Part shown: positions 35,358 through 43,506 of the stretch, in pieces
How the letters are laid out: every line of letters starts with the position of its first letter
Numbering within the stretch: position 1 is the first letter of the stretch
Origin: Oleiagrimonas sp963821885
GTDB lineage: Bacteria > Pseudomonadota > Gammaproteobacteria > Xanthomonadales > Rhodanobacteraceae
Assembly (NCBI GenBank): GCA_963821885.1
Contig: CAWGFN010000003.1
Location: 186,001 to 250,000 of the forward strand
DNA length: 64,000 nucleotides
Reading direction: 5' to 3'
Made by a program: the position numbers and the translations under genes
Notes under the pieces: generated by a model
The model's input: only the letters and a program-made list of their open reading frames with translations
Told to the model about the DNA's origin: nothing
Database searches by the model: none

Positions 35358-35915
35358 ATGATCCGCGATATCCTGAAAATGGGCGACCCGCGCCTGCTGC
35401 GCATCGCCGAGCCCGTGCAGCACTTCGACACGCCGGAATTGCGCGCCCTGCTGGAGGACATGTTCGACACCATGCACCACGCCGGCGGCGTGGGACTGGC
35501 CGCGCCGCAGATCGGCGTCAACCTGCAGCTGGTGGTGTTCGGCTTCGAGCCTGACCCGCGGGAATCCCTGGCGGGCAGCGAGCGCTACCCGCAGGCGCCC
35601 TCGGTGCCGCGCACCGTGCTGTTGAACCCCGTCGTCACGCCGTTGTCCGAGGAGAAGGAAGAAGGCTGGGAAGGCTGTCTCTCGGTTCCCGGCATGCGCG
35701 GGGCGGTGGATCGCTACCGACGCATCGTCTATCGCGGCGTCGATGCGGCCGGCGTGCCGATCGAATGCGAGGCCGAGGGTTTCCACGCGCGGGTGGTGCA
35801 GCACGAATGCGATCACCTGATCGGGCGTCTGTATCCGTCGCGGATCACCGATTTCAGCAAGTTCGGCTTCACCGAGGTGCTGATGCCGGACCTCGATCCG
35901 GCGCTTGAAGCCTGA
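35358..35915 (+). CDS. def: Peptide deformylase
   Basis: Metalloenzyme that removes the formyl group from new proteins. The 185-residue product has the three motifs G-V-G-L-A-A-P-Q-I-G (residues 44-53), E-G-C-L-S-V-P-G and Q-H-E-C-D-H-L, giving the Cys and two His metal ligands plus the catalytic Glu. An insertion between motifs 1 and 2 (R-E-S-L-A-G-S-E-R-Y-P) is characteristic of the second deformylase type in Xanthomonadales, so the genome may hold another def next to fmt. GGGAGG lies 5 nt before the ATG. Confidence 0.94.
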   Translation: MIRDILKMGDPRLLRIAEPVQHFDTPELRALLEDMFDTMHHAGGVGLAAPQIGVNLQLVVFGFEPDPRESLAGSERYPQAPSVPRTVLLNPVVTPLSEEKEEGWEGCLSVPGMRGAVDRYRRIVYRGVDAAGVPIECEAEGFHARVVQHECDHLIGRLYPSRITDFSKFGFTEVLMPDLDPALEA

Positions 35916-35964
35916 GCCGGGTCACGGCGGGCGAGGCGTTCGGCCGCACGCTCTCGCGCCCGTC

Positions 35965-35989
35965 GCCGGCATGTGATACCAATGCCGGC
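35965..35989. terminator. Hairpin between def and gspE
   Basis: Eight-bp stem (GCCGGCAT / ATGCCGGC) with a 9-nt loop, midway between def and gspE. It may end the def transcript; no T run follows. Confidence 0.35.
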
Positions 35990-36045
35990 TGCAATGCGCG
36001 CGGTGGGGGCCGTGCGAAGGTGTAGTCATCGGGGAGGAAACAGGC

Positions 36046-37785
36046 ATGTCGGCAGCCACGTTGCCAGCCAACCAGGACACGACGCCCGACCGGGCCGCGG
36101 ACCACCAGGCGCAGGTCTGCGCGTTGCTGGTCGAGCGCGGCGCGCTGAAGGACAACGACCTGGCACGGGCGCGTCGCCTGCACGAGGAGGCGCCGGAAGG
36201 CACCCTCACCGCCTTGCTGGCGCGGCTGGGCCTGGTCTCCGAACGGCACCTGGCCGATGCCTGGGCCGAACGCCTGGGCGTGCCCTTGCTGAGCGCCGCC
36301 GACGCGCCGCAGATGCCGCCGGCGGACGTGGACATCTCCGTGCGCTTCCTGCGCCAGCACCACGTGGTGCCGGTCGCCACCGCCGACGATGGCGTGCTGG
36401 GCCTGATGGTGGCCGACCCCGGCGATCCGTATCCCGCGCAGGCCATGGCCCTGGCCAGCGGCCGCGAGATCGCCCTGCGCATCGGCCTGCGCAGCGAGAT
36501 CGACGACCTGATCGAACGCTATTACGGCCAGGGCCGGTCGGCCATGGGCACGATCGTGGAGAACCTGGAAGGCGGCGTCTCCGACGAGGAGGACGTCGAG
36601 CACCTGCGCGACCTGGCCTCCGAGGCGCCGGTGATCCGCCTGGTCAACCTGATCATCCAGCGCGCGGTCGAGCAACGCGCCTCGGACATCCACATCGAAC
36701 CGTTCGAGAACCGCCTGAAGGTGCGCTACCGCATCGACGGCGTGCTGCACGAGGTCGAGGCGCCGCCGGCCAGCTCCACCGCCGCGGTGATCAGCCGCGT
36801 GAAGATCATGGCGCGGCTGAACATCGCCGAGCGGCGCCTGCCGCAGGACGGTCGCATCATGCTGCGCGTGCAGGGCAAGGAGCTGGACCTGCGCGTGTCC
36901 ACGGTGCCCACCAGCTTCGGCGAGTCGGTGGTGATGCGCATCCTGGACCGCGAGGCGGTGGTGTTCGACTTCGCGCGCCTGGGCTTCACCGACGACTTCA
37001 CGCGCCGCTTCACCGACGTGCTGGAACGCCCGCACGGCATCCTGCTGGTGACCGGCCCGACCGGCTCGGGCAAGACCACCACGCTGTACACGGCGCTGTC
37101 CAAGATCAACACGCCGGACGTGAAGATCATCACCGTCGAGGACCCGGTCGAATACCAGCTGGAGGGCATCAACCAGATCCAGGTCAAGCCGTCCATCGGG
37201 CTGGATTTCGCCGGCGCCCTGCGCTCCATCGTGCGCCAGGATCCGGACGTCATCATGATCGGCGAGATGCGCGACCTGGAAACCTGCCGCATCGCCATCC
37301 AGTCGGCCCTGACCGGCCACCTGGTGCTGTCCACGCTGCACACCAACTCGGCCGCCGGCGGCATCACCCGCCTGCTGGACATGGGCGTGGAGGACTACCT
37401 GCTGACCTCCACCATCAACGGCATCCTGGCGCAGCGCCTGGTGCGGCACCTGGATACCGACCTGGCGCAGCCCTACGAGGCGCTGCCGGAAGTGATCCGG
37501 CAATTCGAGCTCGAACGCTTCACCGACGCGCGCCCGATCCGGCTGTACAAGCCGGGCAGCAGCGAGGACAACCCGACCGGCTACCGCGGCCGCCAGGCCA
37601 TCGTCGAATTCCTCACCATGAGCGACCCGCTGCGCCGCCTGGTCATGCAGCACGCCTCGGAAACCGACATCGAGAAGGCCGCCCGCGCCGAAGGCATGCG
37701 CACCATGTACGAGGACGGCCTGGCCAAGGCGGTGGCCGGCGCCACCACCATCGAGGAGGTGCTGCGTGTCACGCAGGAAGGCTGA
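36046..37785 (+). CDS. gspE: Type II secretion ATPase GspE (XpsE)
   Basis: Cytoplasmic hexameric ATPase that powers pseudopilus assembly, 579 residues. An N-terminal GspE-N domain (about 20-150) is followed by the ATPase with Walker A G-P-T-G-S-G-K-T at 337-344, the Asp box (V-E-D-P-V-E-Y-Q), Walker B D-V-I-M-I-G-E from 401, and the His box (H-L-V-L-S-T-L-H-T-N). The tetracysteine zinc motif found in most GspE and PilB proteins between about 430 and 480 is absent; I believe related XpsE proteins also lack it. AGGAAA precedes the ATG. It starts the gsp run, which is interrupted right after its stop by a heptamer element. Confidence 0.95.
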   Translation: MSAATLPANQDTTPDRAADHQAQVCALLVERGALKDNDLARARRLHEEAPEGTLTALLARLGLVSERHLADAWAERLGVPLLSAADAPQMPPADVDISVRFLRQHHVVPVATADDGVLGLMVADPGDPYPAQAMALASGREIALRIGLRSEIDDLIERYYGQGRSAMGTIVENLEGGVSDEEDVEHLRDLASEAPVIRLVNLIIQRAVEQRASDIHIEPFENRLKVRYRIDGVLHEVEAPPASSTAAVISRVKIMARLNIAERRLPQDGRIMLRVQGKELDLRVSTVPTSFGESVVMRILDREAVVFDFARLGFTDDFTRRFTDVLERPHGILLVTGPTGSGKTTTLYTALSKINTPDVKIITVEDPVEYQLEGINQIQVKPSIGLDFAGALRSIVRQDPDVIMIGEMRDLETCRIAIQSALTGHLVLSTLHTNSAAGGITRLLDMGVEDYLLTSTINGILAQRLVRHLDTDLAQPYEALPEVIRQFELERFTDARPIRLYKPGSSEDNPTGYRGRQAIVEFLTMSDPLRRLVMQHASETDIEKAARAEGMRTMYEDGLAKAVAGATTIEEVLRVTQEG

Positions 37786-37789
37786 AGGC

Positions 37790-38004
37790 GGGACCCGGTA
37801 CCCGGGACCCGGTACCCGGGTGGCAAGTAGGGCGGTTCCATGGCAATGCCCGGAGCACGCGTTGCGGGATGTGGCATTGCGCGAGGCGGTTCGGTGGCCT
37901 GGATCAAGCCAATGTTTCACGCACCGTCCCAAGGATGGCGCAGCCAGGCAGGATGTGCGCAGGATGGGTTTTTCACGGGTCCCGGGTCCCGGGTCCCGGG
38001 TCCC
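37790..38004. repeat. Inverted heptamer-array element between gspE and gspF
   Basis: Left array: GGGACCC, GGTACCC, GGGACCC, GGTACCC (37790-37817). Right array: four GGGTCCC (37977-38004). The two are reverse-complementary in consensus and enclose a core of about 159 bp without a clear gene. The element starts 4 bp after the gspE stop and ends 12 bp before the gspF ATG, so it fills the whole junction and leaves no ordinary ribosome binding site for gspF. Confidence 0.9.
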
Positions 38005-38016
38005 GGTCCTCCAGCC

Positions 38017-39234
38017 ATGAGCCAGTTCCGCTACCGCGCCATATCCGCGTCGGGCGAGGTGCTGCAGGGCCAGATGGAGGCGTCCAGCGTCGAGGACGTG
38101 GTGGTGCGCCTGCAGGACCAGGGCCACACGCCGCTGGAGGCCAAGCCCGCCGACGCCGGCGGCGGCCTGTCGATGTTCGCCGGCCTGCTGCAGAAGGGCC
38201 CGTTCAGCGGCGACCAGCTGGCGCAGTTCACCCACCAGCTGGCCACGCTGATGAGCGCCGGCCAGCCGCTGGACCGCGCGCTGGGCATCCTTCTGGACCT
38301 GCCCGAGGGCGAGCGCGCGCGCAAGCTGGTCGAGCGCGTGCGCGAGCGCGTGCGCGGCGGTGGCACGCTGTCGCAGGCACTGGACGAGGAGCACGGCGTG
38401 TTCCCGCGCCTGTACGTGAGCCTGGTGCGCGCGGGCGAGGCCGGCGGTTCGCTGGACGTCACCCTGCGTCGCCTGGCCGACTACCTGGAGCGCGCCCAGG
38501 CGCTGCGCTCGAGCGTGATCAACGCGCTCATCTACCCGGCCTTCCTGATGGTCGGCGTGCTCGGCTCGCTGCTGTTGCTGCTGACCTACGTGGTGCCGCA
38601 GTTCGTGCCGGTGTTCAACGACATGAACGTGCCGATTCCGCTGATCACCCGCATCGTGCTGGGCATCGGCACGGTGATGCAGGAGGGCTGGTGGCTGATC
38701 GCCCTGCTGATCGTCGGCGGCGTGTTCTTCATCCGCATGCGCCTGCGCGATGCCGACACGCGCCGCGCCTTCGACGCCTGGAAGCTGCGCATGCGCGTGT
38801 TCGGGCCGCTGCTGCTGAAGATCGAGACCGCGCGCATCACGCGCACCCTGGGCACGCTGCTGAAGAATGGCGTGCCGATGCTGGGCGCCCTGCAGATCGC
38901 CCGTCAGGTCACCCGCAACACCGCGCTGGAGCAGGCGCTGTCCGAGGCCAGCGAGCAGGTCAAGGGCGGCGACGGCCTGAGCAGCGCGCTGGCCGCGTCC
39001 AAGCTGTTCCCGCGCCTGGCCCTGCAGATGGTGCAGGTGGGCGAGGAAGCCGGCGCGGTCGACGACATGCTGCTGAAGGTGGCCGACACGTTCGACAACG
39101 AATCAAGGCGATCCATCGACCGCCTGCTGGCGGCGCTGGTGCCGGCGCTGACCATCGTGATGACGGTGATGGTGGCGTTCATCATGGCGGCGATCCTGAT
39201 GCCGCTGCTGAACCTGACAAGCAATATCGGTTGA
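38017..39234 (+). CDS. gspF: Type II secretion inner-membrane platform protein GspF
   Basis: Polytopic platform protein that links the ATPase to the pseudopilus, 405 residues. The first residues F-R-Y-R-A-I-S-A-S-G-E-V-L-Q-G are typical. Two T2SSF domains (about 70-190 and 270-390) are each followed by hydrophobic helices at about 170-195, 220-245 and 375-400. Signature L-G-T-L-L-K-N-G-V-P-M-L-G-A-L is present. The ATG at 38017 lies directly after the repeat element, with no Shine-Dalgarno sequence, so translation may depend on readthrough or on structure in the repeats. Confidence 0.93.
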   Translation: MSQFRYRAISASGEVLQGQMEASSVEDVVVRLQDQGHTPLEAKPADAGGGLSMFAGLLQKGPFSGDQLAQFTHQLATLMSAGQPLDRALGILLDLPEGERARKLVERVRERVRGGGTLSQALDEEHGVFPRLYVSLVRAGEAGGSLDVTLRRLADYLERAQALRSSVINALIYPAFLMVGVLGSLLLLLTYVVPQFVPVFNDMNVPIPLITRIVLGIGTVMQEGWWLIALLIVGGVFFIRMRLRDADTRRAFDAWKLRMRVFGPLLLKIETARITRTLGTLLKNGVPMLGALQIARQVTRNTALEQALSEASEQVKGGDGLSSALAASKLFPRLALQMVQVGEEAGAVDDMLLKVADTFDNESRRSIDRLLAALVPALTIVMTVMVAFIMAAILMPLLNLTSNIG

Positions 39235-39261
39235 TTTGCGTTCGTAAGGAGAGAATTCGAG

Positions 39262-39891
39262 ATGAGCAGTGAACGGTTTTATTTGGGTGGCGGGACTCGG
39301 TACCCGGTACCCGGTACCCGGGAAAGCGCTGTGACCGCGCGCGTCAGGTGCCCGGGTGCAGGTTCATCTGGCATCGCAGGTCGGGCATCGCCCGCCGTTC
39401 AAGAACGTGCGCTTGGCCGCAACGGCTCCATGGCGGACAAGGTTCGTCCCGCGACTTTTTCCGGGTACCGGGTACCGGGTCCCGAGTCCCGGCATCTGAG
39501 CGGCTTCACCCTGCTGGAAATGCTCGCGGTGATCGTGCTGATCGGCATCATCGGCTCGATCGTGGTCGGCGTGACCATCCACAACCTGGACCGCGGCAAG
39601 TACAAGACCGGGCAGACGCAGCTGAACACGCTCAGCGCGGCGATCGGCCAGTACACCATGGACAACGGCTCGCCGCCGCCGGACCTCAGCGCGCTGCTGA
39701 CCCAGCCGTCCGGCGCCTCCGACTGGCTTGGACCCTATGCCAAGCCCAGCCAGCTCAAGGACCCCTGGGGCCATGCCTTCGGCTACAAGGTGCCGGGCGA
39801 CCCGGGCAGCTACGAGCTGATCTTCTACGGCCAGGACGGCCGTCCGGGCGGCGAGAAGCTGGACAAGGACGTGACCTACCAGGGCGATTGA
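39262..39891 (+). CDS. gspG: Major pseudopilin GspG with an 81-residue leader
   Basis: Major pseudopilin of the type II secretion system. Cleavage by the prepilin peptidase should occur at G-F-T-L-L-E-M (Phe encoded at 39505), giving a mature protein of 128 residues with the hydrophobic helix and the conserved C-terminal D-P-W-G-H-A-F-G-Y and calcium-loop region. Upstream, the ATG at 39262 has a perfect AAGGAG site, yet the leader from it to the cleavage site is 81 residues instead of the usual 5-25. The extra part is translated heptamer array (R-Y-P-V-P-G-T-R and Y-R-V-P-G-P-E-S-R) plus a core. An internal ATG at 39430 would give a 25-residue leader, still including the right array. Confidence 0.88.
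   Translation: MSSERFYLGGGTRYPVPGTRESAVTARVRCPGAGSSGIAGRASPAVQERALGRNGSMADKVRPATFSGYRVPGPESRHLSGFTLLEMLAVIVLIGIIGSIVVGVTIHNLDRGKYKTGQTQLNTLSAAIGQYTMDNGSPPPDLSALLTQPSGASDWLGPYAKPSQLKDPWGHAFGYKVPGDPGSYELIFYGQDGRPGGEKLDKDVTYQGD
39292..39492. repeat. Inverted heptamer-array element inside the gspG leader
   Basis: Left array: GGGACTC then three GGTACCC (39292-39319). Right array: two CCGGGTA, CCGGGTC, CCGAGTC (39461-39488). The arrays are almost perfect reverse complements and could form a stem of about 28 bp around a 141-nt core. The element lies in frame between the gspG start codon and the pseudopilin cleavage site. Confidence 0.9.
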
Positions 39892-39895
39892 TGAC

Positions 39896-40540
39896 ATGGC
39901 TTCGATCGTCGGGCATCGCGAATGGGGCATGCACGACCGTGCCCCTTCAGCGTGCCTGAAAGATCGACTCGTTCCATCACCCACGACAGACGCACCGCCT
40001 GCCGAACGACAGAAGAGCAGGCGACGAGCTTCTCCCGAGTCCCGGGTCTCCCACAAGGGGACTTCCTCACGGTCGCCGAGTCCCGAGTCCCGGCACTCCA
40101 CCGGCTTCACCCTGCTGGAAATGCTGGTGGTGATCATCCTGGTGGCGATCGCCGCCACCGCGGTCGCCATCGCCGTCACCCGCGGCCTGGAATCGGCGCG
40201 CATCCGCGCGGCCAGCAGCGACCTCGCCGCGGCGCTGCGCTACACCCGCGTGCAGGCGATCGTGCACGGACGTGACGAAACCTTGCTGGTGGACGTGGCC
40301 GCGCACACCTACACCGCGCCGGGCCGCCCCTCCGTGCGCCTGCCCAAGGGCATCGACGTGGCGTTGACCAGCGCCGTCGCCGACCGCGTCGACGCGCACC
40401 GCGGGCGCATCCGCTTCTTTCCCGACGGCAGCTCCACCGGCGGCCGCGTCACCCTGAGCCACGGCCAGCGCGAATGGCACGTCAACGTGGCCTGGCTGAC
40501 CGGCACGGTGGCCGTGGTGCAGACCAGGGCCGGGGGCTGA
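39896..40540 (+). CDS. gspH: Minor pseudopilin GspH with a 70-residue leader
   Basis: Minor pseudopilin of the secretion pseudopilus tip. The cleavage motif is G-F-T-L-L-E-M-L-V-V-I (Phe at 40106), giving a mature protein of about 144 residues with the GspH fold (A-A-L-R-Y-T-R-V-Q-A-I, later R-I-R-F-F-P-D-G-S-S-T-G-G). The frame from the ATG at 39896, four bases after the gspG stop, gives a leader of 70 residues that is basic, low in hydrophobicity and contains translated heptamers (S-P-E-S-R twice). No start codon lies between the last heptamers and the cleavage site, so the repeats must be translated. Confidence 0.85.
   Translation: MASIVGHREWGMHDRAPSACLKDRLVPSPTTDAPPAERQKSRRRASPESRVSHKGTSSRSPSPESRHSTGFTLLEMLVVIILVAIAATAVAIAVTRGLESARIRAASSDLAAALRYTRVQAIVHGRDETLLVDVAAHTYTAPGRPSVRLPKGIDVALTSAVADRVDAHRGRIRFFPDGSSTGGRVTLSHGQREWHVNVAWLTGTVAVVQTRAGG
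40032..40093 (+). repeat. Heptamer arrays inside the gspH leader
   Basis: A degenerate stretch TCCCGAGTCCCGGGTCTCCC (40032-40051) and a perfect pair GAGTCCC GAGTCCC (40078-40091). Both are in the same orientation here, unlike the inverted pairs at gspF, gspG and nrdR, so this may be an eroded or half element. Confidence 0.75.
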
Positions 40541-40542
40541 AC

Positions 40543-40977
40543 ATGAGACGCATCCGGCAACGCGGCTTCACCCTGCTCGAAGTGCTGGCGGCCACCGTGC
40601 TGCTGTCGCTGGCCTTCGCCGCCCTGCTGGGCGCGCTGGGACGCGCCTCGCGCCTGGCCGCCAACGCCGACGCGCACACCCGCGCGGCGCTGTGCGCGCA
40701 GTCGGCGCTGGATGGCGCGTTCCGCATGTCGCGTATCAAGCCGGGCGTGATGCGCGGTGAGTGCGATGCCCGGTTCAGCTGGACGCTGCAGACCCGTCGT
40801 TGGCAGCCGCCGGTCGCGCGGGACGCCACGCCGCCGCCACTGCAGTTGTACCGCCTGGACCTCGACGTGACCTGGGGGCGCGCCGCGCGCCCGCATCACG
40901 CCGGCTTCAGCACCCTGCGTGCGCAGATGGAGCTACCCGGTGATGACGGTGGCGACGACGGCGGGGACGAGCCGTGA
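40543..40977 (+). CDS. gspI: Minor pseudopilin GspI
   Basis: Minor pseudopilin of 144 residues. It has a normal short leader (M-R-R-I-R-Q-R-G) before F-T-L-L-E-V-L-A-A, followed by the hydrophobic helix and a short periplasmic domain. It ends in an acidic, glycine-rich tail (D-D-G-G-D-D-G-G-D-E). GspI with GspJ and GspK forms the tip that starts pseudopilus assembly. It starts 2 bp after gspH and its stop overlaps the gspJ start (GTGA). Confidence 0.87.
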   Translation: MRRIRQRGFTLLEVLAATVLLSLAFAALLGALGRASRLAANADAHTRAALCAQSALDGAFRMSRIKPGVMRGECDARFSWTLQTRRWQPPVARDATPPPLQLYRLDLDVTWGRAARPHHAGFSTLRAQMELPGDDGGDDGGDEP

Positions 40978-41663
40978 TCGCCGCGACCCTCCGACCGCGC
41001 GTGCGCGGCTTCACCCTGATGGAAGTGCTGGCGGCGCTGGTGCTGCTGTCGCTGCTGATGCTGGCGGTGTGGACCGGCATCCGCACCGCCATGCACAGCG
41101 TGCGCTTCGGCCAGCAGTTCACCGCGCGCACCGACGCGGTGCGCTCGGCGCAGGACTTCATGCGCAGCGAACTGGCGCAGGCGATCCGCCAGCCGTGGGG
41201 CCTGACCGACCAGCGCCGGATCATCGTCTTCACCGGCGACGCCACGCAGGTGCAGTACGTGGCGCCGCTGCCCGGCTACCTGGGCAAGCTGGGCCCGCAG
41301 CTGCAGACCGTCAAGCTGGTGCCGGACGCCGACGGCAACGGCTATCGCCTGGAAGTGTCCTTCGCGCTGCTGCCGCCGGACGGCAGCAAGCCCAGGCCCT
41401 TCGGCAAGCCGCAGGTGCTGCTGGACGGCATCCGCAAGGGCAACTTCAGTTACCGCGGCCTGGACAAGCTGCGCAAGCCGACCGACTGGACCGCGCGCTG
41501 GACCGACACCGACCGTACCCCGGTGCTGGTGCGCCTGGACCTGGACCTCGATCATGGCGACTGGCCGCAGCTGGTGGCGCCGATCCGCGTCGACGCGCGC
41601 GCGGTGGCCGGCACCGGTGGCCTGATCCGCCAGATCATGCGCCCGCTGGGGTCGCGGCCATGA
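40974..41663 (+). CDS. gspJ: Minor pseudopilin GspJ
   Basis: Minor pseudopilin of 229 residues, the tip component that binds GspI and GspK. It begins with GTG at 40974 overlapping the gspI stop. The leader is 12 residues, ending at R-G before F-T-L-M-E-V-L-A-A-L. The hydrophobic helix is followed by the usual D-F-M-R-S-E-L-A-Q region and a beta-rich domain. No heptamer array interrupts it. Confidence 0.87.
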   Translation: MIAATLRPRVRGFTLMEVLAALVLLSLLMLAVWTGIRTAMHSVRFGQQFTARTDAVRSAQDFMRSELAQAIRQPWGLTDQRRIIVFTGDATQVQYVAPLPGYLGKLGPQLQTVKLVPDADGNGYRLEVSFALLPPDGSKPRPFGKPQVLLDGIRKGNFSYRGLDKLRKPTDWTARWTDTDRTPVLVRLDLDLDHGDWPQLVAPIRVDARAVAGTGGLIRQIMRPLGSRP

Positions 41664-42616
41664 GGCGGGGCCAGCGCGGGGTGGCGTTGCTGGTGGTGCT
41701 GTGGGCCACGGCGCTGCTGACCATCATGCTCGCGGCGTTCGCGGTGAGCATGCGCACCGAGGGCCTGCAGGCGCGCTACCAGTTCGACCAGGCGCGGGCG
41801 CGCTATGCGGCCCAGGCCGGCATCGCGCGCGCGGTGTACGCGCTGGTCGAGCGCGACCCGACGCGGCGCTGGATCGACGACGGCCGCCCGTATGCGTTCG
41901 CCTTCGACCAGGCGAAGGTGACCGTGCGCATGCACAGCGAGAGCGGCAAGGTCGACCTCAACACCGCCACTCCGCAACTGCTGACCGGCCTGTTCCACGC
42001 CGCCGGCCTGGACCACGATCGCGCCGAGGCGCTCAGCGAGGCGGTGCAGGACTGGCGTGACGGCGACAACCTGTCGCGCCCCAACGGCGCGGAGAAGAGC
42101 CAGTACCAGGAGGTCGGGCGCGAATACGGCCCGCGCAACGGCCCGTTCATCAGCATCGAGGAGCTACAGATGGTGCTGGGCATGACGCCGGACCTGTACA
42201 TGCGGCTGGCACCGGCGATCACCGTGTGGTCCGGGCGCAACATGCCGGCGCTGGGCAGCGCGCCGGCGCTGGTCCTGCAGGCGCTGCCGGGCATCGACGC
42301 GCAGAAGGCCGCCGACTACATCCGCCTGCGCCAGCAGCGCGAGAGCGGCAGCGATCCGCTGCCGATGCTCGAGGGCGGCATGGCGGGCATGGGCGGTGGT
42401 GGCGACAGCGAGGACATCCGCGTGGTGGCGACGCTGCCCAACGGCACCAGCGCGCACCTGGACGTGGTGGTGCGCCTGACCGGCAACGGCGCCAACGGCC
42501 GGCCCTACAGCATCCTGCACTGGCGGCAGGGCGCGCCAGTCGACACGCCGCCCGCGAACGAGGCGCGCGCCGGTGCCGCCGGACGCGGCGGGTCGGGCAG
42601 GGCGTCGCGGGGCTGA
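41660..42616 (+). CDS. gspK: Minor pseudopilin GspK
   Basis: Largest minor pseudopilin, 318 residues, at the tip of the pseudopilus. A 7-residue leader ends at R-G before V-A-L-L-V-V-L-W-A-T-A-L-L. The large globular insert follows, with V-D-L-N-T-A-T-P-Q-L-L (helix-hairpin-helix-like) and G-P-F-I-S-I-E-E-L typical of GspK. It overlaps gspJ by ATGA. In Xanthomonas the operon would continue with gspL, M, N and D; here the next gene is pyrF on the other strand. Confidence 0.9.
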   Translation: MRRGQRGVALLVVLWATALLTIMLAAFAVSMRTEGLQARYQFDQARARYAAQAGIARAVYALVERDPTRRWIDDGRPYAFAFDQAKVTVRMHSESGKVDLNTATPQLLTGLFHAAGLDHDRAEALSEAVQDWRDGDNLSRPNGAEKSQYQEVGREYGPRNGPFISIEELQMVLGMTPDLYMRLAPAITVWSGRNMPALGSAPALVLQALPGIDAQKAADYIRLRQQRESGSDPLPMLEGGMAGMGGGGDSEDIRVVATLPNGTSAHLDVVVRLTGNGANGRPYSILHWRQGAPVDTPPANEARAGAAGRGGSGRASRG

Positions 42617-42632
42617 GGCCGCGGGCGCGCGC

Positions 42633-43448
42633 TCAGGCTCGCGCGCGCTGGATCTGCTGGCGCAGGGCCTGGGTGGCGGCACGCGCGGCGTCGGCGAAAT
42701 CGGCCTCCGCGCTGGCGTAGAGGATGGCCCGTGAGGAACTGATCATCAGGCCGGCGCCGGCGCTGTCGGCGCCTTCGCGCAGCACCGCCTCGACGTCGCC
42801 GCCCTGGGCGCCGATGCCGGGCACCAGCAGCGGCATGTCGCCGACGATGCGGCGCACCTGGCCGAGCTCGGCGGGGAAGGTGGCGCCGGTGACCAGCGCG
42901 CAGTTGCCGTGGGCGTTCCAGTCGCGGGCGATGGTCCCGGCCACGCGCTGGTACAGCGGCAGGCCGCCGCAGTCCAGGTTCTGGAAATCCGCGCCGCCGG
43001 GGTTGGAGGTGCGGCACAGCAGGATCACGCCCTTGTCGGCGCGGTCCAGGAACGGCTGGATCGAATCGCGGCCCAGGTACGGATTGAGCGTCACCGCGTC
43101 GGCGCCGTAGCGCTCGAAGGCCTCGACCACGTAGCGCTGCGCGGTGGAGCCGATGTCGCCGCGCTTGGCGTCGAGGATCACCGGCACGCCCGGATGGGCG
43201 TCGTGGATGTGCGCGATCAGCCGTTCCAGCGCGTCCTCGGCGCGCAGCGCGGCGAAGTGCGCGATCTGCGGCTTGAACGCGCAGGCGAGGTCGGCGGTGG
43301 CGTCGACGATGGCGCGGCAGAAGGTGAACACCGCGTCGGCGTCGCCGGCCAGCACCGCCGGGAAACGCGCCGGATCGGGATCCAGGCCGACGCAGACCAG
43401 GGTGTCGGCGTCGGTCCAGCGCGTCTTCAGGGCCTGCATGAAATTCAT
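42633..43448 (-). CDS. pyrF: Orotidine 5'-phosphate decarboxylase
   Basis: Last step of UMP synthesis: decarboxylation of OMP. The 271-residue protein belongs to the longer group 2 of the family, with V-C-V-G-L-D-P-D-P near residue 20, F-K-P-Q-I-A-H-F, and the catalytic D-A-K-R-G-D-I-G-S-T-A motif (alternating Lys and Asp charges). V-P-G-I-G-A-Q-G-G-D near the C-terminus binds phosphate. It converges with gspK, with 16 bp between the stops. Confidence 0.95.
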   Translation of the reverse strand: MNFMQALKTRWTDADTLVCVGLDPDPARFPAVLAGDADAVFTFCRAIVDATADLACAFKPQIAHFAALRAEDALERLIAHIHDAHPGVPVILDAKRGDIGSTAQRYVVEAFERYGADAVTLNPYLGRDSIQPFLDRADKGVILLCRTSNPGGADFQNLDCGGLPLYQRVAGTIARDWNAHGNCALVTGATFPAELGQVRRIVGDMPLLVPGIGAQGGDVEAVLREGADSAGAGLMISSSRAILYASAEADFADAARAATQALRQQIQRARA

Positions 43449-43506
43449 CGTCGTTCCCGTGGTGCTGTGCGTGGGTTGCCGTGCGCCGCATTCCAGCGGC
43501 GCGCGC

